From contig CAJNDS010000508.1 of NCBI GenBank assembly GCA_905221605.1, forward strand, positions 1-64,000: DNA of 64,000 bases. The letters run 5' to 3'. A program made the position numbers and the translations under genes. Source of the stretch: Symbiodinium natans. Lineage: Eukaryota > Sar > Dinophyceae > Suessiales > Symbiodiniaceae. The notes under the pieces were generated by a model. The model made no database searches. It saw only the letters and a list, made by a program, of their open reading frames with translations, and had not been told where the DNA came from. Shown here in pieces: positions 49,178 to 62,440 of the stretch (position 1 is its first letter; each line of letters opens with the position of its first letter).

Positions 49178-50870
49178 AGGGTTTAGGGTTCAGGGTTTTA
49201 GGATTTAGGGTTTAGCGTTTCGGTTCTAGGGTTTAGGGTATTTCTCCTGTGCAAGTACAGACATCTTCCGGGGTTGTTTTAGATGAGGGTCCGCAATTTT
49301 TTGCTAATAGAACGACGGAAAAGAGACCCCCCCCCCCCCCCAAAGAGACCCTAGTTTAGAACGTCACCTGGCACACTTGTGGCAAGGTGCTTTCACACTC
49401 GCAGCCACTGGTCCTGCTCCGTGGTCGGCCTCCTGGGAGATACTGCAGTCATGTTCCAAAAGGGTCCCGTACCATTCAAGCCCGCGTTTTTGCAGAGAAT
49501 TAGCCTGAAGTACGGTTTATGGGACCACTTCTGAAAGCAAGGGAAGCAAGGCATGCATGATGTTGAAGCAGTCTTGTGAGCTGTGTCACTTGGCGGACCA
49601 CCAACGCCCAAGGCCATGTTCACGTGCTTCTCCTGCCTGCTGATGGTGTGGCACACCATTGTGCTGCTGTTGATGTTCTGCCCGAGACTTGATGTATGCA
49701 AAGCAGTGCGTCAAGCTATCCTTTGTGTTGGCCCTCCGATGCCTAAACCCTAAAACCGTTACTTACGGCAAATGCAAAGGGGTGCTTCTCCTGTCCGTTT
49801 TCTCGTCGCCTATCTTGGCGTCAGCACTGGCTTCGAGCCGCTCGTTCGTGAACCAGCTGTGCTTCTGCATGCCACCACGTCGCCAGCTTCCATTCTGACC
49901 TGGAGGCTATGACTACAACGTGAAGCAGGCACGGTCGATTGTGCGAATGCTGCAGTGGTGCGAGTATGCAAATCACGAAGAGCGCCAACCATTCAACCGC
50001 TTCCATCATGAGCCATAGACTTTGACCTCCAGCAGGCCTTTGCGGTGCGGTTCCTGATGGTCTCCTCCGGGATATTCGTTGCCAGGGCCTGATGCAGCCT
50101 GCTGGTGAGTGGAACCAAAACAAGCAACCCTACATACTTCATAGTGGCTGCTGGACTAAGCCCGAAACCCTAGACCCTAAACCCCAAACCCAGCTGGACA
50201 ACGAAAAGCGTTCCAGGTGGCAAATTGGGCCTTCTGGCGCGATTTCGTGCCGAACTCAAACGTTCGGGCTCAGAGAACGCAGCATTTTTTACATATTCGT
50301 GTTTGTTACTATATTGTTATACTCATGTGTACTCTTTTACACTATAATATTATATCAGTATATGGGTTTTTATTGCCTTAACATTTGTATACTTTTGATG
50401 TTGTTTCGACTATTGTGTTATGAATATATATATATATATATATATTGTTATATTGTTATATGATGAAACATTATGTTGTTGTTATAGTGTTATATTCTTA
50501 CACCTTACTTAATTCAGCAGAAGAAAGCCTAATTACGTAGCTGAGGCAAGGGGGTCTCGTGTGAGCGGCAGCATGAATCCCAATGAAAGGAGAAAGACAG
50601 GGTAACCCTTGATTGGGCTGCGTCAGCTACAGCCCGAGGCGCGCGAGCACACGACAGCTTCTGCGAAAGAGCCCTAGTCGCGACAGCGTGCGATAGCTCG
50701 CGATGGTGTTTGGCTTTCTCCCGCGCGAGTCCATGTCCGTGCAACCCCTGCTGGGTTTAGGGTTTAGGGTTTAGGGTTTAGGGTTTAGGGTTTAGGGTTT
50801 AGGGTTTCGTGTCAGCCTGTGAATAGGCCTGCAAAGGTAATAGCAAGTTGAAAGGGTTTTCAACAGAGCT
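48830..50870. other. Spacer with weak open frames and short arrays
   Basis: A pair of long inverted segments around 48905-48985 and 49010-49130 (GAGAGCCGTGTCG...CTAAACCTTCACAGG and complement) with TTTAGGG between them; (TC)n at 49147-49174; poly-C at 49327-49341; AT-rich sequence at 50285-50520; TTTAGGG at 50755-50808. Several frames are open between 49390 and 50120 but none gave a family motif. Confidence 0.5.
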
Positions 50871-50878
50871 CATATATT

Positions 50879-50988
50879 CTTGGTAGCCCAGTGGTACCCT
50901 TTTCCCTTTTTTGGTTCAAGGTTCCCCTATAAAGTGACCAACCGAAAAAAGGGTGCCCTTATCATAATATGGTTACTGGGCTACCAAG
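50879..50988. mobile_element. Family A TIR element, reference-like copy without telomere-like repeats
   Basis: Perfect 14-bp TIR CTTGGTAGCCCAGT / ACTGGGCTACCAAG at 50879-50892 and 50975-50988; flanks TATT at 50875-50878 and 50989-50992. The interior has GGTACCCTTTTCCC, CCTATAAAGTGACCAACC and AAAAAAGGGTGCCCTTAT. With TATT flanks it offers no GT/GC/GA donor, so this copy is probably not an intron. Confidence 0.8.
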
Positions 50989-51329
50989 TATTTGCGCATA
51001 TTCTTATGAGATCCTTGGGTTCAGACAAAACGGTTGAAGATACCCCGCCTCAAAGTACAACCCCCCCCCCCCCCCCCCGACACAACATGAAGTTAGGGTT
51101 TAGGGTTCAGGGTTCAGGGTTTAGGGTTTAGGGCTTAGGGTTTGACCCTAAACTAAGCCTTACTAGGAAGCACAGTGATGCCATGCTGCCTTTTTTCCTT
51201 CACGAAACGAACCAACAGAGGAAATGATACCCGCATTGCACTGTGGTGGGGTGGGCTACGTAGTTGGCGAGTTGTCTTTTCTCGGGGCTGTGAAGGCGCC
51301 GGCGATCCATCAAGCAGTTGAGAACTCCT

Positions 51330-51690
51330 CGGGCTTCCCTAAACCCTAAACCCTAAACCCTGAACCCTAAACCCTAAACCCTTTCCAGGTGCGCAACTAT
51401 CGGGATACTCAGGATGATGAGCGGCCGGGAGCTTTGTGCACTGGTCACGATGGCAGACTGGGTTTAGGGTTCTGCGGTTAGGGTTTAGGGTTTAGGGTTT
51501 ACGTAGGGTTTAGGGTTTAGGGTTTAGGGTTTAGGGTTTAGGGTTTAGGGTTTATGGTTTAGGGTTTAGGGTTTTAGGGTTTTAGGGTTTAGGGGTTTAA
51601 AGCTATGACAGGAGCCCTGAAGCGCTTCAAGGTTTAGGGTTTGGGGTTTAGGGGTTAGGGGTTTAGGGTTTAGGGTTTAGGAGCCTCTCG
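51330..51690. repeat. CCCTAAA and TTTAGGG arrays
   Basis: CCCTAAA at 51342-51382, TTTAGGG at 51478-51600 and 51630-51685. Confidence 0.9.
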
Positions 51691-51754
51691 GCCCGAGCCT
51701 ACACGTGGCGAGGTCGTTGGGGGAGGTAGAACCACCTCCTTTGCAAATCGGGCC

Positions 51755-52750
51755 ATGATTCGACTGCCGCTGATTTCTCTTTACTCGTTAAGGTCCTGCT
51801 TATGCCATTCAGAATCTACCGCATGCTTGGTTCAGCTGCGGCCTTTGGGGTGGTTGGTGCTACAGTTTCAAGGCTTTCTGCGTTCCGCGACGTGGCAGTT
51901 GCTACGACTTCGAGTACGAGGACGGCTATACTGGCTATACACGGTGTGTGGAGTGGTTTTGAAGCGGGCCAGCCCTATGCTGCCACAGCTGCACCTACAG
52001 TTTCCGAACCTTGATTTTGCTGTGGCTTACGCACTTGCGGGCCCCAACCTGGCAGCTGATTCAAGACCATGTCCTTGCAGTGGGTCGACGCTCTGCTCTT
52101 CCCCAGATGTCAACTGCCACGGCTTTCAAGACAGCAATTGCTCCAGCCTTGGAGGCAAGCATGTTCACTCGGTTGTTGGTGACGCGGCGACGGCACGGCT
52201 TTCATGGCGGCATTTTGCTGCCGGTCAGCTACTTGCACTTCCCGAAGGGGCAACTGTCAGGACCTGCAGGGCCGGGACTATGACGCGTGACATTTGCCGG
52301 AAGCAACCTGCGCATGTCTGCAGCCATGACGGCCTTTACAGCGCACACAACATACCCAATCGAGAATTTGTCGGCCAGATTTCCGAAAAAAAAACATGAG
52401 GTCTTGATGCCAATGGCTACACTGTCCAGCTTCGTCCTGCCTGGTCCGATGAGCGAGGCTGCGCGATGCGGCTTAGCACTGTAGTGAACGGGCATGCCGA
52501 TCTTGAGCGGTGTGACAGGTGTGTTTTCTGGTTTTCGCCCAACGCGGCCCAATGTTTGTTGCTGCCGAACACGTGGCAGTACCGTGAGTTAGGGGCCATT
52601 TGTGGCTCCACCCATGTCGAATGTCAGCTAGATGTCCACCGGGGCCTCCCGGCAAACGCCAATAAGGGTGGTTGCGTGATGCGGCCATTGCTTTGTAGAG
52701 CCTTGCTGTTCGCCGCGGATCGGACACAGGAGGCCCGGCGTCGCCGCTGA
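51755..52750 (+). CDS. Long repeat-free block, possible coding region, not recognised
   Basis: About 1 kb without telomere-like units. One plus frame is open from 51755 to 52399 (214 codons), stops just after an A9 run, and resumes in the same phase to 52750 (containing ERCDRCVFWFSPNAAQ and CGSTHVECQLDVHRGLP). Other frames are open too, so the choice is uncertain. The stop next to a homopolymer could mark an indel or an intron edge. No known domain is seen. Confidence 0.3.
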
Positions 52751-52779
52751 GGCTGGCCCGGGTGCTCCTCACAACCCGC

Positions 52780-53720
52780 TAAAGGTTTAGGGCTTAGGGT
52801 TTAGGGTTTAGGGTTCTTGCTCGACAGTGTTCGAAGAGGCCTGGATGCAAAAGGGTTTAGGGTTTAGGGTTTAGGGTTTAGGATGGGCATCCCCTGCGCT
52901 GAGGTTAGATTTCGTGGGTTTGTACAAGCTCCAGCTGCTGTGCAAGCTGTACAAATCCAAGGCAGGCATCTTAACGACGAGCACTCTATATGTCTACAGT
53001 GCTATATTTATATTACGATCATTGGCTTCTATGACCTACCCTAAACCCTAAACCCTAAACCCTGGACTACATACTCTTGCCAGCTGACTTGTTGTTGGAG
53101 CAAGTTGTTGGGCATCCTAAGGGCACTCCGAGCCTTGTGAGGGCCCTTGAGTCTTTGTGGCCCCTAAACCCTAAACCCTAAACCCTAAACCCTAAACCCT
53201 AAACCCCAAGCCCTAAGCCCTAAACCCTAAACCCTAAACCCTAAACCAACTGCCAGGCCATTTCAGCCATGACAGCTCTGCTAAGGGCAAGAGGAGTTCA
53301 AGTGAAGGGCTTGTTAAAGTTTGGAAGCAACATGGGGGTTTAGGGTAATACTAGTAGTATTCCCTTATGGTCCCCTTTGTAAATATACTACAACCAACCC
53401 CCCCAAAACCCTATTCCAATTATTCGGGCCCCCTAAACCCTAAACCTTAAACCCTAAACCCTAAACCCTATTTTTAGCACATCTGCCTGACAGATCCCGT
53501 GAGGTCATCACTTCGCACAAGGTGGCTGATCTGCTTGCTGGGCCTGACAGTGGGCCACTCTCTTGTGCAGCTGCCGTGCTTGAGCTTGAGGGTTTAGGGT
53601 TTAGGGTTTAGGGTTTAGGGTTTTGGGGTTTAGGGTTTAGGGTTTAGGGTTTAGGGTTTAGGGTTTAGGGTTTAGAGTTTAGAGTTTAGGGTTTGGGTGG
53701 TAAGGTCGTGCCACCGGCTC
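52780..53720. repeat. Short telomere-like arrays in both orientations
   Basis: TTTAGGG at 52785-52815, 52855-52882 and 53590-53695; CCCTAAA at 53040-53065, 53162-53248 and 53430-53470. The intervening sequence shows no recognised gene. Confidence 0.85.
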
Positions 53721-53859
53721 TTGAGTACAAGTTTCAACAAAGCATCTAGCAGAAGAACGATGCCAGGTACAGTATGCCTCGAGGCCGGCAACCTTATCCT
53801 TGGTGCAGGTAGAGCCCTAAACCCCAAACCCCAAACCCTAAACCCTAAACCAGCGCCAG

Positions 53860-54270
53860 CGGAGCAATGCACTGATGTCATGGCAGAGTCCCGGACACGT
53901 GGCAGAGTTGGGTGTAACCCCGATGCTGAGGACTTTACTCGCAATGAGACTGTCGCGAAGCTTCCCTGCTCCTTGACTCGCATGATGCGCGGAAGCATCT
54001 ACCCCGTCTTGCTAACCTATCTTGTGAAGAAGGGCTAGGATGCGTGATTTGTGCCAGAGGCCGGCACAGTTGCTTGCATCAAGACTTGTACGTCAGAAAG
54101 AGATTGCAGAGGCCAGCGTCATGCAGCACACCACACAGCGTGCACCTTGCGACAGCAGGATGCAGAGTCATGGCGCGCAAAGCAAGGTGGCCATTGCTTC
54201 CATACAGCTTGTATCAACAAGTGGGTCATCGAGGACAGGCTGAACATCACAGGAGTCCCCCCAACCTTAA
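53860..54270 (+). CDS. Exon candidates including a RING-like zinc-binding segment
   Basis: A plus frame from about 53860 to a stop at 54038 is protein-like (DAEDFTRNETVAKLPCSLTR). After it, another frame (54051-54270) contains GGHCFHTACINKWVIEDRLN, which resembles the H-x-F-H-x-x-C-I-x-x-W core of RING-H2 ubiquitin ligases, with earlier cysteines in CIKTCTSERDC. The second zinc pair after ITGVPPT would lie past the CCCTAAA run at 54277-54350. The full cross-brace is not shown, so the call is tentative. Confidence 0.3.
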
Positions 54271-54279
54271 AAACCCTAA

Positions 54280-57200
54280 ACCCGAAACCCCAAACCCTAA
54301 ACCCTAACCCTTAAACCCTAAACACCTATACCCTAAACCCCTAAACCCTAAACCCCGCCCTCTACTGTGAAGGACTGGCGATGTCCTTTTCGGTGCTCGC
54401 TGGAAATGCCAAGGCTCCTGCAATTAGGGTTTATAGGATTTAGGGTTTAGGGTTTAGGGTTTGGGATCTGGGATTCGAAGCTTTAGGGGGGCATGGAGGA
54501 AGAATTCGGCTTTTCTTGGCTCAAAGGTTTCAAAGTACAACCGTTGCTCAGAGCTCGCACATCCCCCCTTTCATACTGACCCACCCCCCGGGCCAACATG
54601 GTCAGTAGACACACACTTGAAAGGAGCAGCCTAGACCCCAAAAAGATCGGCAACCCTCGGAATGTCTCCTAAACCCTAAACCCTAAACCCTAAACCCCCT
54701 CCCTTGACTGCACAGGGAGCACTCGAAGCGGCCACAAGAAGCCTGGCTTGCGAGGGCTGCAGAGGCCAGCAGATCCATTTAAGTCGGGGTTTAGGGTTTA
54801 GGGTTCAGGGTTTAGGGTTTAGGGTTTAGGGTGTGAGATTTCAGAGCAAGCTATGAGATTGCATCCAGTTCAATCCACAAAGAACTCGTGCTGACCGACA
54901 CGCAACGAGGCAAGTATCATTCCAGAGCCCGACCTTGAGGCCAGTTTGGACTGAGATTGCTTGCTCGTGGATTCCTACACATTATGCGAATCTTCTTCTA
55001 TCTCCCCCTTAGAAATTATTTTTGTTTATATAAAACCCAAGAGGATATTAAACATACTATGTTTATTAAGCTTCTAAGGGGAGTATAATCTTCAGCAAGT
55101 TCCTACCCTATTAGCTCCTCTACCCACCTCCCAGATTTTGGCGATACATGGCGTTGCACACTTCCTGCACAGGCCGGAAATCAACAAATGCCCGCCTGAG
55201 GCTGGATCATGACCGTGTGCATGGTGAATGTGCCGTGCATTGCACACATCCCAGCAAAGTTCACCAGCATCCCACTCGCAGCTTTCGCCAATGCAAGCAG
55301 CTAGGCACACGAAACCGATCATGCCAGAATCCAGAAACTTGAGAAAATGTTTGAAGCTGCAGCAAGCAGCTCTACAGTAGATATCTGTCCGGTTTCTCAG
55401 ATAGAGAGGTTCTAAGATTTTGCCAGGCTTCCAAAAGACGATGATATGATTATGAACCCGATGCAGCGCAGCGCGACTCCGCGCCGCCAGCTTACAGGGA
55501 CTCTCAGCACGCAGCAGAAATTTCACAATTCACGTGAGGAAGCATGTGCGTGATTGTCATTCGTGAGTGCATGCAGGTGTATGTTTGGGGGCATCCTTCT
55601 TGGGGGTACTGCCACTAAGTGCCGTTAGAGTTGGGGTTATCAGTACTCGTGAACCCTCCAAGTACGGATGCTCATCTTCTGGTGACTTCTCCTCTTCTAG
55701 GAAGTGCCCAGAATCCATTCTGAAGCCCATCTTATGAAGGCCGAGCTCAAAGGACACCAATACCCTGAAGTCGGTGGTTTCAGCCCCCAAGCATACCCTT
55801 AAGACGGGTTTCGGGGGGTGGGGGGGGAGATGCGAAACCAAGAATCGTAGGGCACTGTGACCCAAGCCTCTTCGGAACAAGCCGCTTTTGGGTGGTTTCG
55901 TTCTAACCTTGTTTAGGGGACTTAAAACCGTTCTTATATAACTACCCATGATCCTCCTAGTACGCCCTTTTATATATATATATATATTTATTTATATTTA
56001 TATTTATTTATATACATATATACATATACATATATATGCTAACTCCCCCCAAGACCTACCCCGCACGAATCCAAGAGGAAACCCAAAAAACAAAAACAAC
56101 AACAATTTCGGAGGGCTTGGCCCAAACCAAAAAAAAATGTACATCCTTTCTTGTCGTTTATCTGCATTTCAGATCCAATACATATTGCCCTGTATACATG
56201 TATGACGTGGGTAGTTCCTGTACCTTTTCCATGTTTTTCCATTGGCCTCAGTTCAGTGCCGCACCTCAGGCTTCTCTTCTGCTTTTATGGAGAGGTTGAT
56301 CTTGAGGTAGGTCTTTGGGGGGGGGGGGTTACCATACGTGTATGTATGTGTATATATATATATATATATGAGCCATACCTCCTGGTGCCCAGGTTTCGAT
56401 GCCCCATGCAGAAGTCAACAGGGGCAGGTGCGAAGCCGCTGCAGAATTTGTTTTTCCCCAGGCCAGCGGCGGCAAGAAAGTTTACCGTGAAGAGGGTTTA
56501 GGGCTTATAAAGGGTTTTGGCCGCTGGCTTGGACTTGTTTAATTCGTCGCGCGTGCGCCGGCGCAATGGCAAGGCTGCGGCGTGCGCGCACGAATTCAGT
56601 AGCAAGTAGTAGCTAGGCACGATGAACATACAGGCAACGTCCAGGCATAACCGACGTTGCCTGGGGTGTTGCTTCGATTTGCTTCGCAGGCCTTGCGACG
56701 TCTGCAACTGCCCTTAGGGGTTTTCGAGCCGTAGCACGACAGAACCAGTCGAGAGTCGAGAAGGAAGAGCAAGGACTCAAGAGTTGCCGCGCTATGCTGC
56801 GTTGAGCGGTTTCCAACGCACGTGGTTCTTGCGTGATGAGTGGCAAGATGTTCGTTGTTCGCTTGTGCAGGCTGCGGGAGGAGCTGGAGTTTTCGATACA
56901 AAGACCCTAAACCCTAAACCCTCAAGGGCCCCCCCCCCCCCTTCCGGAGGATCCAGCGGCTAAGGAATTCCACTGCAGGATCTAACGGCTGGGGGTGCCT
57001 CCAGCCTCCCGATTTTTATGTGGAGCGTCCTGGTAGCTCTTGACCGCAAGTTGCTTTTTGTCCTGAAACCTCTTCAAGCTGTCGATCGATCATGGTTTTT
57101 GTGGGCCCACCGAATGGCTCTAAACCCTAAACCGAGACCGACCTACAACCCCGCATTGCCGTGGCTAGTCGGGTGCAAAAAAAAAACCTAAACCCTAAAC

Positions 57201-57300
57201 CCTAAACCCTATTTTTCTGCAGATGAAGGTCATGAGCGAGCCATTGCACGTGTACAGCAAGGGCAGCCTGGGATGCCCAGCCCAGATTGCGAGACAAAAT
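54280..57300. other. Spacer with AT microsatellites and short arrays, no recognised gene
   Basis: Telomere-like units at 54277-54355, 54430-54460, 54670-54700, 54785-54830 and 56905-56920; (TA)n-rich sequence at 55970-56040 and 56350-56370. Open frames at 55092-55526 and 55557-55949 (minus) have no motif I can name. Confidence 0.5.
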
Positions 57301-57305
57301 CGTAA

Positions 57306-58560
57306 CTTAGGGTTTAGGGTTTAGGGTTTAGGGTTTAGGGTTTAGGGTTTAGGGTTTAGGGTTTAGGGTTTAGGGTTTACACCGAAGTTCGCGGTCCCTA
57401 CCGCGAGTGCAGGTGGAGGCATGCAGCCCCACTTCAGAAGCTGTGTTCCTTGTCCAGCTTGCATAATTCATGTCACGAAGAGGGAGCTCTTGCGAGGTCC
57501 GGGGTTGTGCTGAACCGGCTGCTGAAACTGCACATGAGCTTGGAGTTTTTGTGGATGTTCTGGCAGACCAAGCGTTGAGACATGTATGGATCTGATCAGA
57601 CATTTCTGCGGATCTCAGTTCTAACTTCCGTCCTGGTACAGCAGACCGGACCTCGAAGCTCAGCACACAAGGGTTTAGGGATGGTTTAGGGTTTACGGTT
57701 TACGGTTTAATTACGGTTTTGAGCCGACCACGCTGCCAAGGGACAAGGCCTCTACAAGAGAGGCTTGGAAGGTCCAATGCACAGGGCAAGCGCGAAGGCT
57801 TTGGCTCCCTGCACACCACACTATCGGGCTAACAAGGCGGCACACTCCTTAGGGTTTAGGGTTTAGGGTTTAGGGTTTAGGGTTTAGGGTATAGTGGGTT
57901 TAGGGTTTAGGGTTTAGGCGCCCCTAAACCTTATTCGGTCCTGAACCCTCAATTTGTTCCCCTTGCTCCCGATGCAACTGGCTCTTGTCGATGTAGCTCG
58001 ATATTCTGGATTGTTTTGGGCAAAGAGGGCACTCAAACAAAGGGCCGGGAAGCGCCACGGGTCCAGGAATGCTGACAGACTCTGCATCTCCTGTAAAGAC
58101 ACCGTGGGTCTTTGAGTGTTGCCCTCCATAGCACTTGTTTGAAACATGGGAGGGCCGCCCGAGGGCTTGCAATCCAAAAAAAGCGCACAAGACTCGTTTG
58201 TACCCGTATCTTTGTGGTGCTTTATTGTAACTTTACATCTTTAGCCTTTTTGGGTTTGTTGGGTTTCTTAAGAAGGCAGCTAAAAATTAAATTTATAGCT
58301 ACCCTGCCAAGAGCAGCCAAGGTATGTTGGACAAGTGAAGGTGCCATCTCCAGCCAGCCCCAGCCCACCTGCTCCAGCCTTCTTCAGCCCATGCCCGCCT
58401 CAAGCCATCCAGCCCTCTCCAGCCCAGCCCCACACTCCTTCGAGTCTTCAAAACAGCCTTCGGCTGGAGGCTGAGGGTTTAGGGTTTAGGGTTTGAGGGT
58501 TTAGGGTTTGAGGGTTTAGGGTTTGAGGGTTTAGGGTTTGAAGGTTCAGGGTTTAGGGTG
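57306..58560. other. TTTAGGG arrays and spacer
   Basis: TTTAGGG at 57306-57380, 57850-57920 and 58473-58560 (the last with GGGTTTGA variants). The intervening open frames (57370-57666 minus, 57914-58190 minus, 58112-58474 plus) are unassigned. Confidence 0.6.
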
Positions 58561-58599
58561 TGGGGCCTGGAGGGCTGAAAGGGCTGAACGGGCTGGAGG

Positions 58600-60130
58600 G
58601 GTTGGGTTGGAGCGGCTGGTTGAGATTCAGCCGGTCACAGGCTGCGATAACTTCCGGATAGTTAAAGGAATGAGCGGCGCCATCAAATCCTTCACAGAGG
58701 CAGTGCAACAGACCTGTGTCAGCTCATTTACAAATCGGGGTCTTTCAAAGACAGGCGTAATACAACTGCTGCCTCAACCATCTCAGGTATCACACTGTAA
58801 TGTTGTCTGCTGATCAGTGTCCACCCGCCCCCCCCCCCCCTGCCCTTCACAGATGGATCCCGTCTTTAGTGGGGGGGCGGGGGGGTAGGACTCAGAAGGC
58901 TTCAGAAGGAGCTCAGAAGTTTTATTCAAAGGAGCTCAGAAGGCTTTCTTCTTTATTTTCTCCTCAGAAGAATCGCAGAAGGCTACTCAGAAGGAACAAT
59001 GCCTGTTCGCAATTCAACAGCCTCGCCGAAATTTTGCATCGTCCGATTTTTGTTCAAAGTTCGGGGGGACCTCCTCAAATAGACCCCGCTGAATAGGTTT
59101 TTAGTTTTTGGATTCTTTTCACAATTCCGGCGGACCGTACGAATCAGGATACAACATTACAACATTACCGATCCCAAAATCCATCCAGGACGTGCCACAA
59201 GGAAATTGCGTGTGGAAGCTTTCAATGCCCTAGAAGGCGAAGCTCTGTACGGGGGTTTCCGAAAAAGAGTGGTACCCATTTGTGGGGGTTCCTATAAGAC
59301 TATATAAGGATTCCAGTATCTTTGGGTTATATTCGGGGTACCCCCTGTGGACACTACGGCTCGAGATACGGCGAATGCGTGGCATACGGCACAAGCAGCT
59401 ACGAGCGAGCCCCCAGCCCTAGCCATTGCCAGATTCAGATTGCTTTTCCTGTGCGGGCACAAGTTATTCTGCAGCTGTAGTGCGCAGAACTTTGTTGTCG
59501 TTTCCGGGGCATCCCTGGATATGTGACTTTGGCCGGTGTGCGCGCACGCATATTCCGAAGAGTTATCTGGTCGCGGCCGCTAAGGCCCCGCACATGGGTT
59601 TGTACTTCGATGACATGTGCAAGTGCCATACGTGGTCAACACGCATTCCGACAGTCTTGACCGAGTGAGCACCATAAGCAGCTTTTGCTGTGCCCGCACT
59701 TGTCATCCATAATTTGGAACGCGCATATTTTAAATGGCAGGCTGCTAGTCCATCCTCTTGTGCTGGGTGTACCGATAGCTTTTGTACCTGCTCTGCTGTT
59801 TCTATCCTGTCGTATCTATGCAGACCTCCGCCACTTATAGTAGGTCTGAGGGGCATGATTTCCAGCTTCGAGATGCGGAGCTGGAAAGACATGGCCGAGC
59901 ATCAACCCGAAAAAAACGCAGCAGCGCTCGGAGTCGAACTGAACGTTGACCCATGCTGCGCCCTCCTAACTCCGTAGTAGCTGAGTGAGTACACTTTACT
60001 ACACTTTTTGGGACGCTATAACCTTTATAAAACTGACAGTGTGCACTTTTTTGGGGGCTTATGAACTCAGCAACCAAGGCTCGACCTCTATACGTGGGGA
60101 CAGCAGAGCCCTATGGGTCCATGTACCTAC
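58600..60130. other. Spacer with TIR elements, no recognised gene
   Basis: TCAGAAGGA/GCTCAGAAG short direct repeats at 58890-58995. A family D-like element at 59250-59348 (GGGGGTTTCCGAAAAAG...GGTACCCCC). A further TIR-like element at 59973-60077 (GTAGTAGCTGAGT...ACTCAGCAACCAAG), which is related to family A at its right end. Confidence 0.5.
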
Positions 60131-60142
60131 ATAGTATACACT

Positions 60143-60232
60143 CTAAACCCTAAACCCTAAACCCTAAACCCTAAACCCTAAACCCTAAACCCTAAACCCT
60201 AAACCCTAAACCCTAAACCCTAAACCCTAAAG
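60143..60232 (+). repeat. CCCTAAA array
   Basis: About 13 uninterrupted CCCTAAA units; further short runs at 60415-60460 and 60548-60590. Confidence 0.95.
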
Positions 60233-60280
60233 CTACTGCATGGGAACCCCTTCAAGCCCCATATACCCTCTGGGTACATG

Positions 60281-60392
60281 GGCATTTCCCAAAATAGGGA
60301 TACCCCTTTGATGACCCCAAAGAGAAGAGAGTCCCCTCAAAGGGATCCCCCAGAAAAAGTGTACCCCTATTTTCGGAAACCCCCACATGGAC
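60281..60392. mobile_element. TIR element, family D copy
   Basis: Left end GGCATTTCCCAAAATAGGGATACCCC, right end GTACCCCTATTTTCGGAAACCCCC; flanked on both sides by ACATG, a plausible target duplication. Confidence 0.65.
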
Positions 60393-60599
60393 CCTGAGGG
60401 GGAGTCTTAGTCCCTAAACCCTAAACCTTAAACCTTAAACCCTAAACCCTAAACCCTAAACTGTCATCGTGCCTCCTGAAGTCCTGGAGCGGTTTGTCGG
60501 TGCCGTCTTGCAGTCGAAGCCCTAAGCCTCAACGCGAAACCATCCTGAGCCCTAAACCCTAAACCCTAAACCCTAAACCCTAAACCCCAGTCTTCGTCT

Positions 60600-62440
60600 G
60601 CAGCTTCTTGAGGTCTCCCGGCTAACAAACCATGCCTGCGGCCTTCGGCTCTTGACAACTTGGGCCTTCTGCGGCGGTGCCTGCAGACCTTGAACATTCT
60701 TGCTTATCTTACAGACATGACCGTCTCATACTATTGTATTGCTAGAGTACTACATCACTATATTCCTCGTCGCATGCTGTTACACTAGTACATGTCATCA
60801 AGCATGGGGGGGTGCTCAGGTTGCCTCCTTCTTGATCTGACTGTGAGCAGGAGTGTCAAAGTGTTAACTTGAGTGGTCCGTTCGGTTGCCATGGCCGCGA
60901 GCGCTGGGCAACGGAAGGCCAAAAAAGTGTACAGTGGAGGGTACTTGTAGGCCCCACTTGCTCACGTGATAGCCCTAAACCCTACCCTAAACCCTAAACC
61001 CTAAACCCTCCTTCACGACAGGTGTTGAAGCTGGCGGGTGTCCTCTGTGCGTGGCAGCTGGCACAGCTCGTAGGCCCTGCAAGGACTCCGAGAAGATTCT
61101 ATAATATAATATAATGTAATATGATATAACAGAATACAATAAAGTATAGTATCATATAATGTATTTTAACAAAATACATTACAGTAGAACATCATATAGA
61201 GTATTATAATTTTCACCCGGAGGCAGCGCCTTCACGCTCCGGCCGCAATTTTCAGCCAAGGCACGCGGCGCACCTTTGAACGAGTCTTCTTTGCGAACTT
61301 GCAGCCTGCAGGCAACTGCCTTGCGAGCGACCCTGAGGGGTGAAGACGGCTTGGAGCAAAGTATTTCAGTGTCACAGTCCTGGTCATTGCATTCAAGCAC
61401 TGCATTCATGTGCGAGTGGCCACGTGTTCTGCAGGCTTCCGCAGTCCCTTGCAGACCTGGAATTTTGAAAGCCCTCTTCTGTAAAAAGCCCTCTTCTGCT
61501 AAACCCTAACCACCAAGCCTAAACCCTAAACCGTTCTCCATCCTTCTGCCCCCAAATCTGAGATGAGGCTCCACCTTCGAACGATTCTCCAGAACGCCCC
61601 AGGCCGGCGCTTTGCTCAAGTTCCAGCTCATGACATCATGTTTTTTTGTTGTTGCATTATATTTGTATTGTACTCGTATGAGAGTAGTCATGAACAACTG
61701 CTATCTTTGGATTATAGTAGCATTATAATGAGTATTTCACCTGCGCATCGTTGGAGATGATCATTCGTCAGGACGCCCCACGGAGCCCACGGCAGCCCCG
61801 GCAAGAACCTATCGAGCAGGAGGTGCCGGTGGCCAATCTGCGTTTTGAGGGTCCCAGAGACTCATAGAGACTGCAATACTCCTGAATTATAAGGAATATT
61901 CCTTAAATCATATAGGGAATCCTCTGACATGTTTCGGGAGTGTGCCTTACTTAAGGGGTATTGCAGTTTGTGGGGTCCAGGGTTTAGGGAGTGGTGCTGC
62001 TCCGCATGAGTTGTCAATGCCCTGGCAGGAAGATTCCACACAGCAAGACTGGTACGTCCATGCCTCTGCGTATCTGCAATGCCTCGATGTTCGGTGGAGC
62101 TTTGCCACGTGCGTGCCTGTATTACTTCAAGGTTCATGGTTACAACCTTGTTTCGGGCACTTATTATAACCCTCAACCTTTAAACCCAAAACCCCACTTG
62201 CGCGGCCCATTGAGGTTGGTACTGTCAAGGGCTACTTCCCAGAGCAAGGCCGCTGCGGTGTTTTGCCAGCGAGAGAGCCCATGAGCCCTTCAATACCAGG
62301 ATGGGCTCTCAATCTCGGGGTTCTTCTTCAGACGTAAGAGTTAAGACATTGCACGCCCAGAGAGCCCTCAAACCTCAACTCCGAAACAAACACATTCAGC
62401 GTCGAGCGCCCCTTGTTGTCAAGGAGGGCTCTCTGGGTCT
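60600..62440. other. Spacer with family E elements, no recognised gene
   Basis: ATAATATAATGTAATATGA-type AT-rich sequence at 61095-61210. TIR elements at 61880-61970 (CTGCAATACTCC...GGGGTATTGCAG) and 62359-62438 (CCCAGAGAGCCCTCAAACCTCAAC...TTGTCAAGGAGGGCTCTCTGGG). The open frame 61276-61509 and its overlaps have no known motif. Confidence 0.5.
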
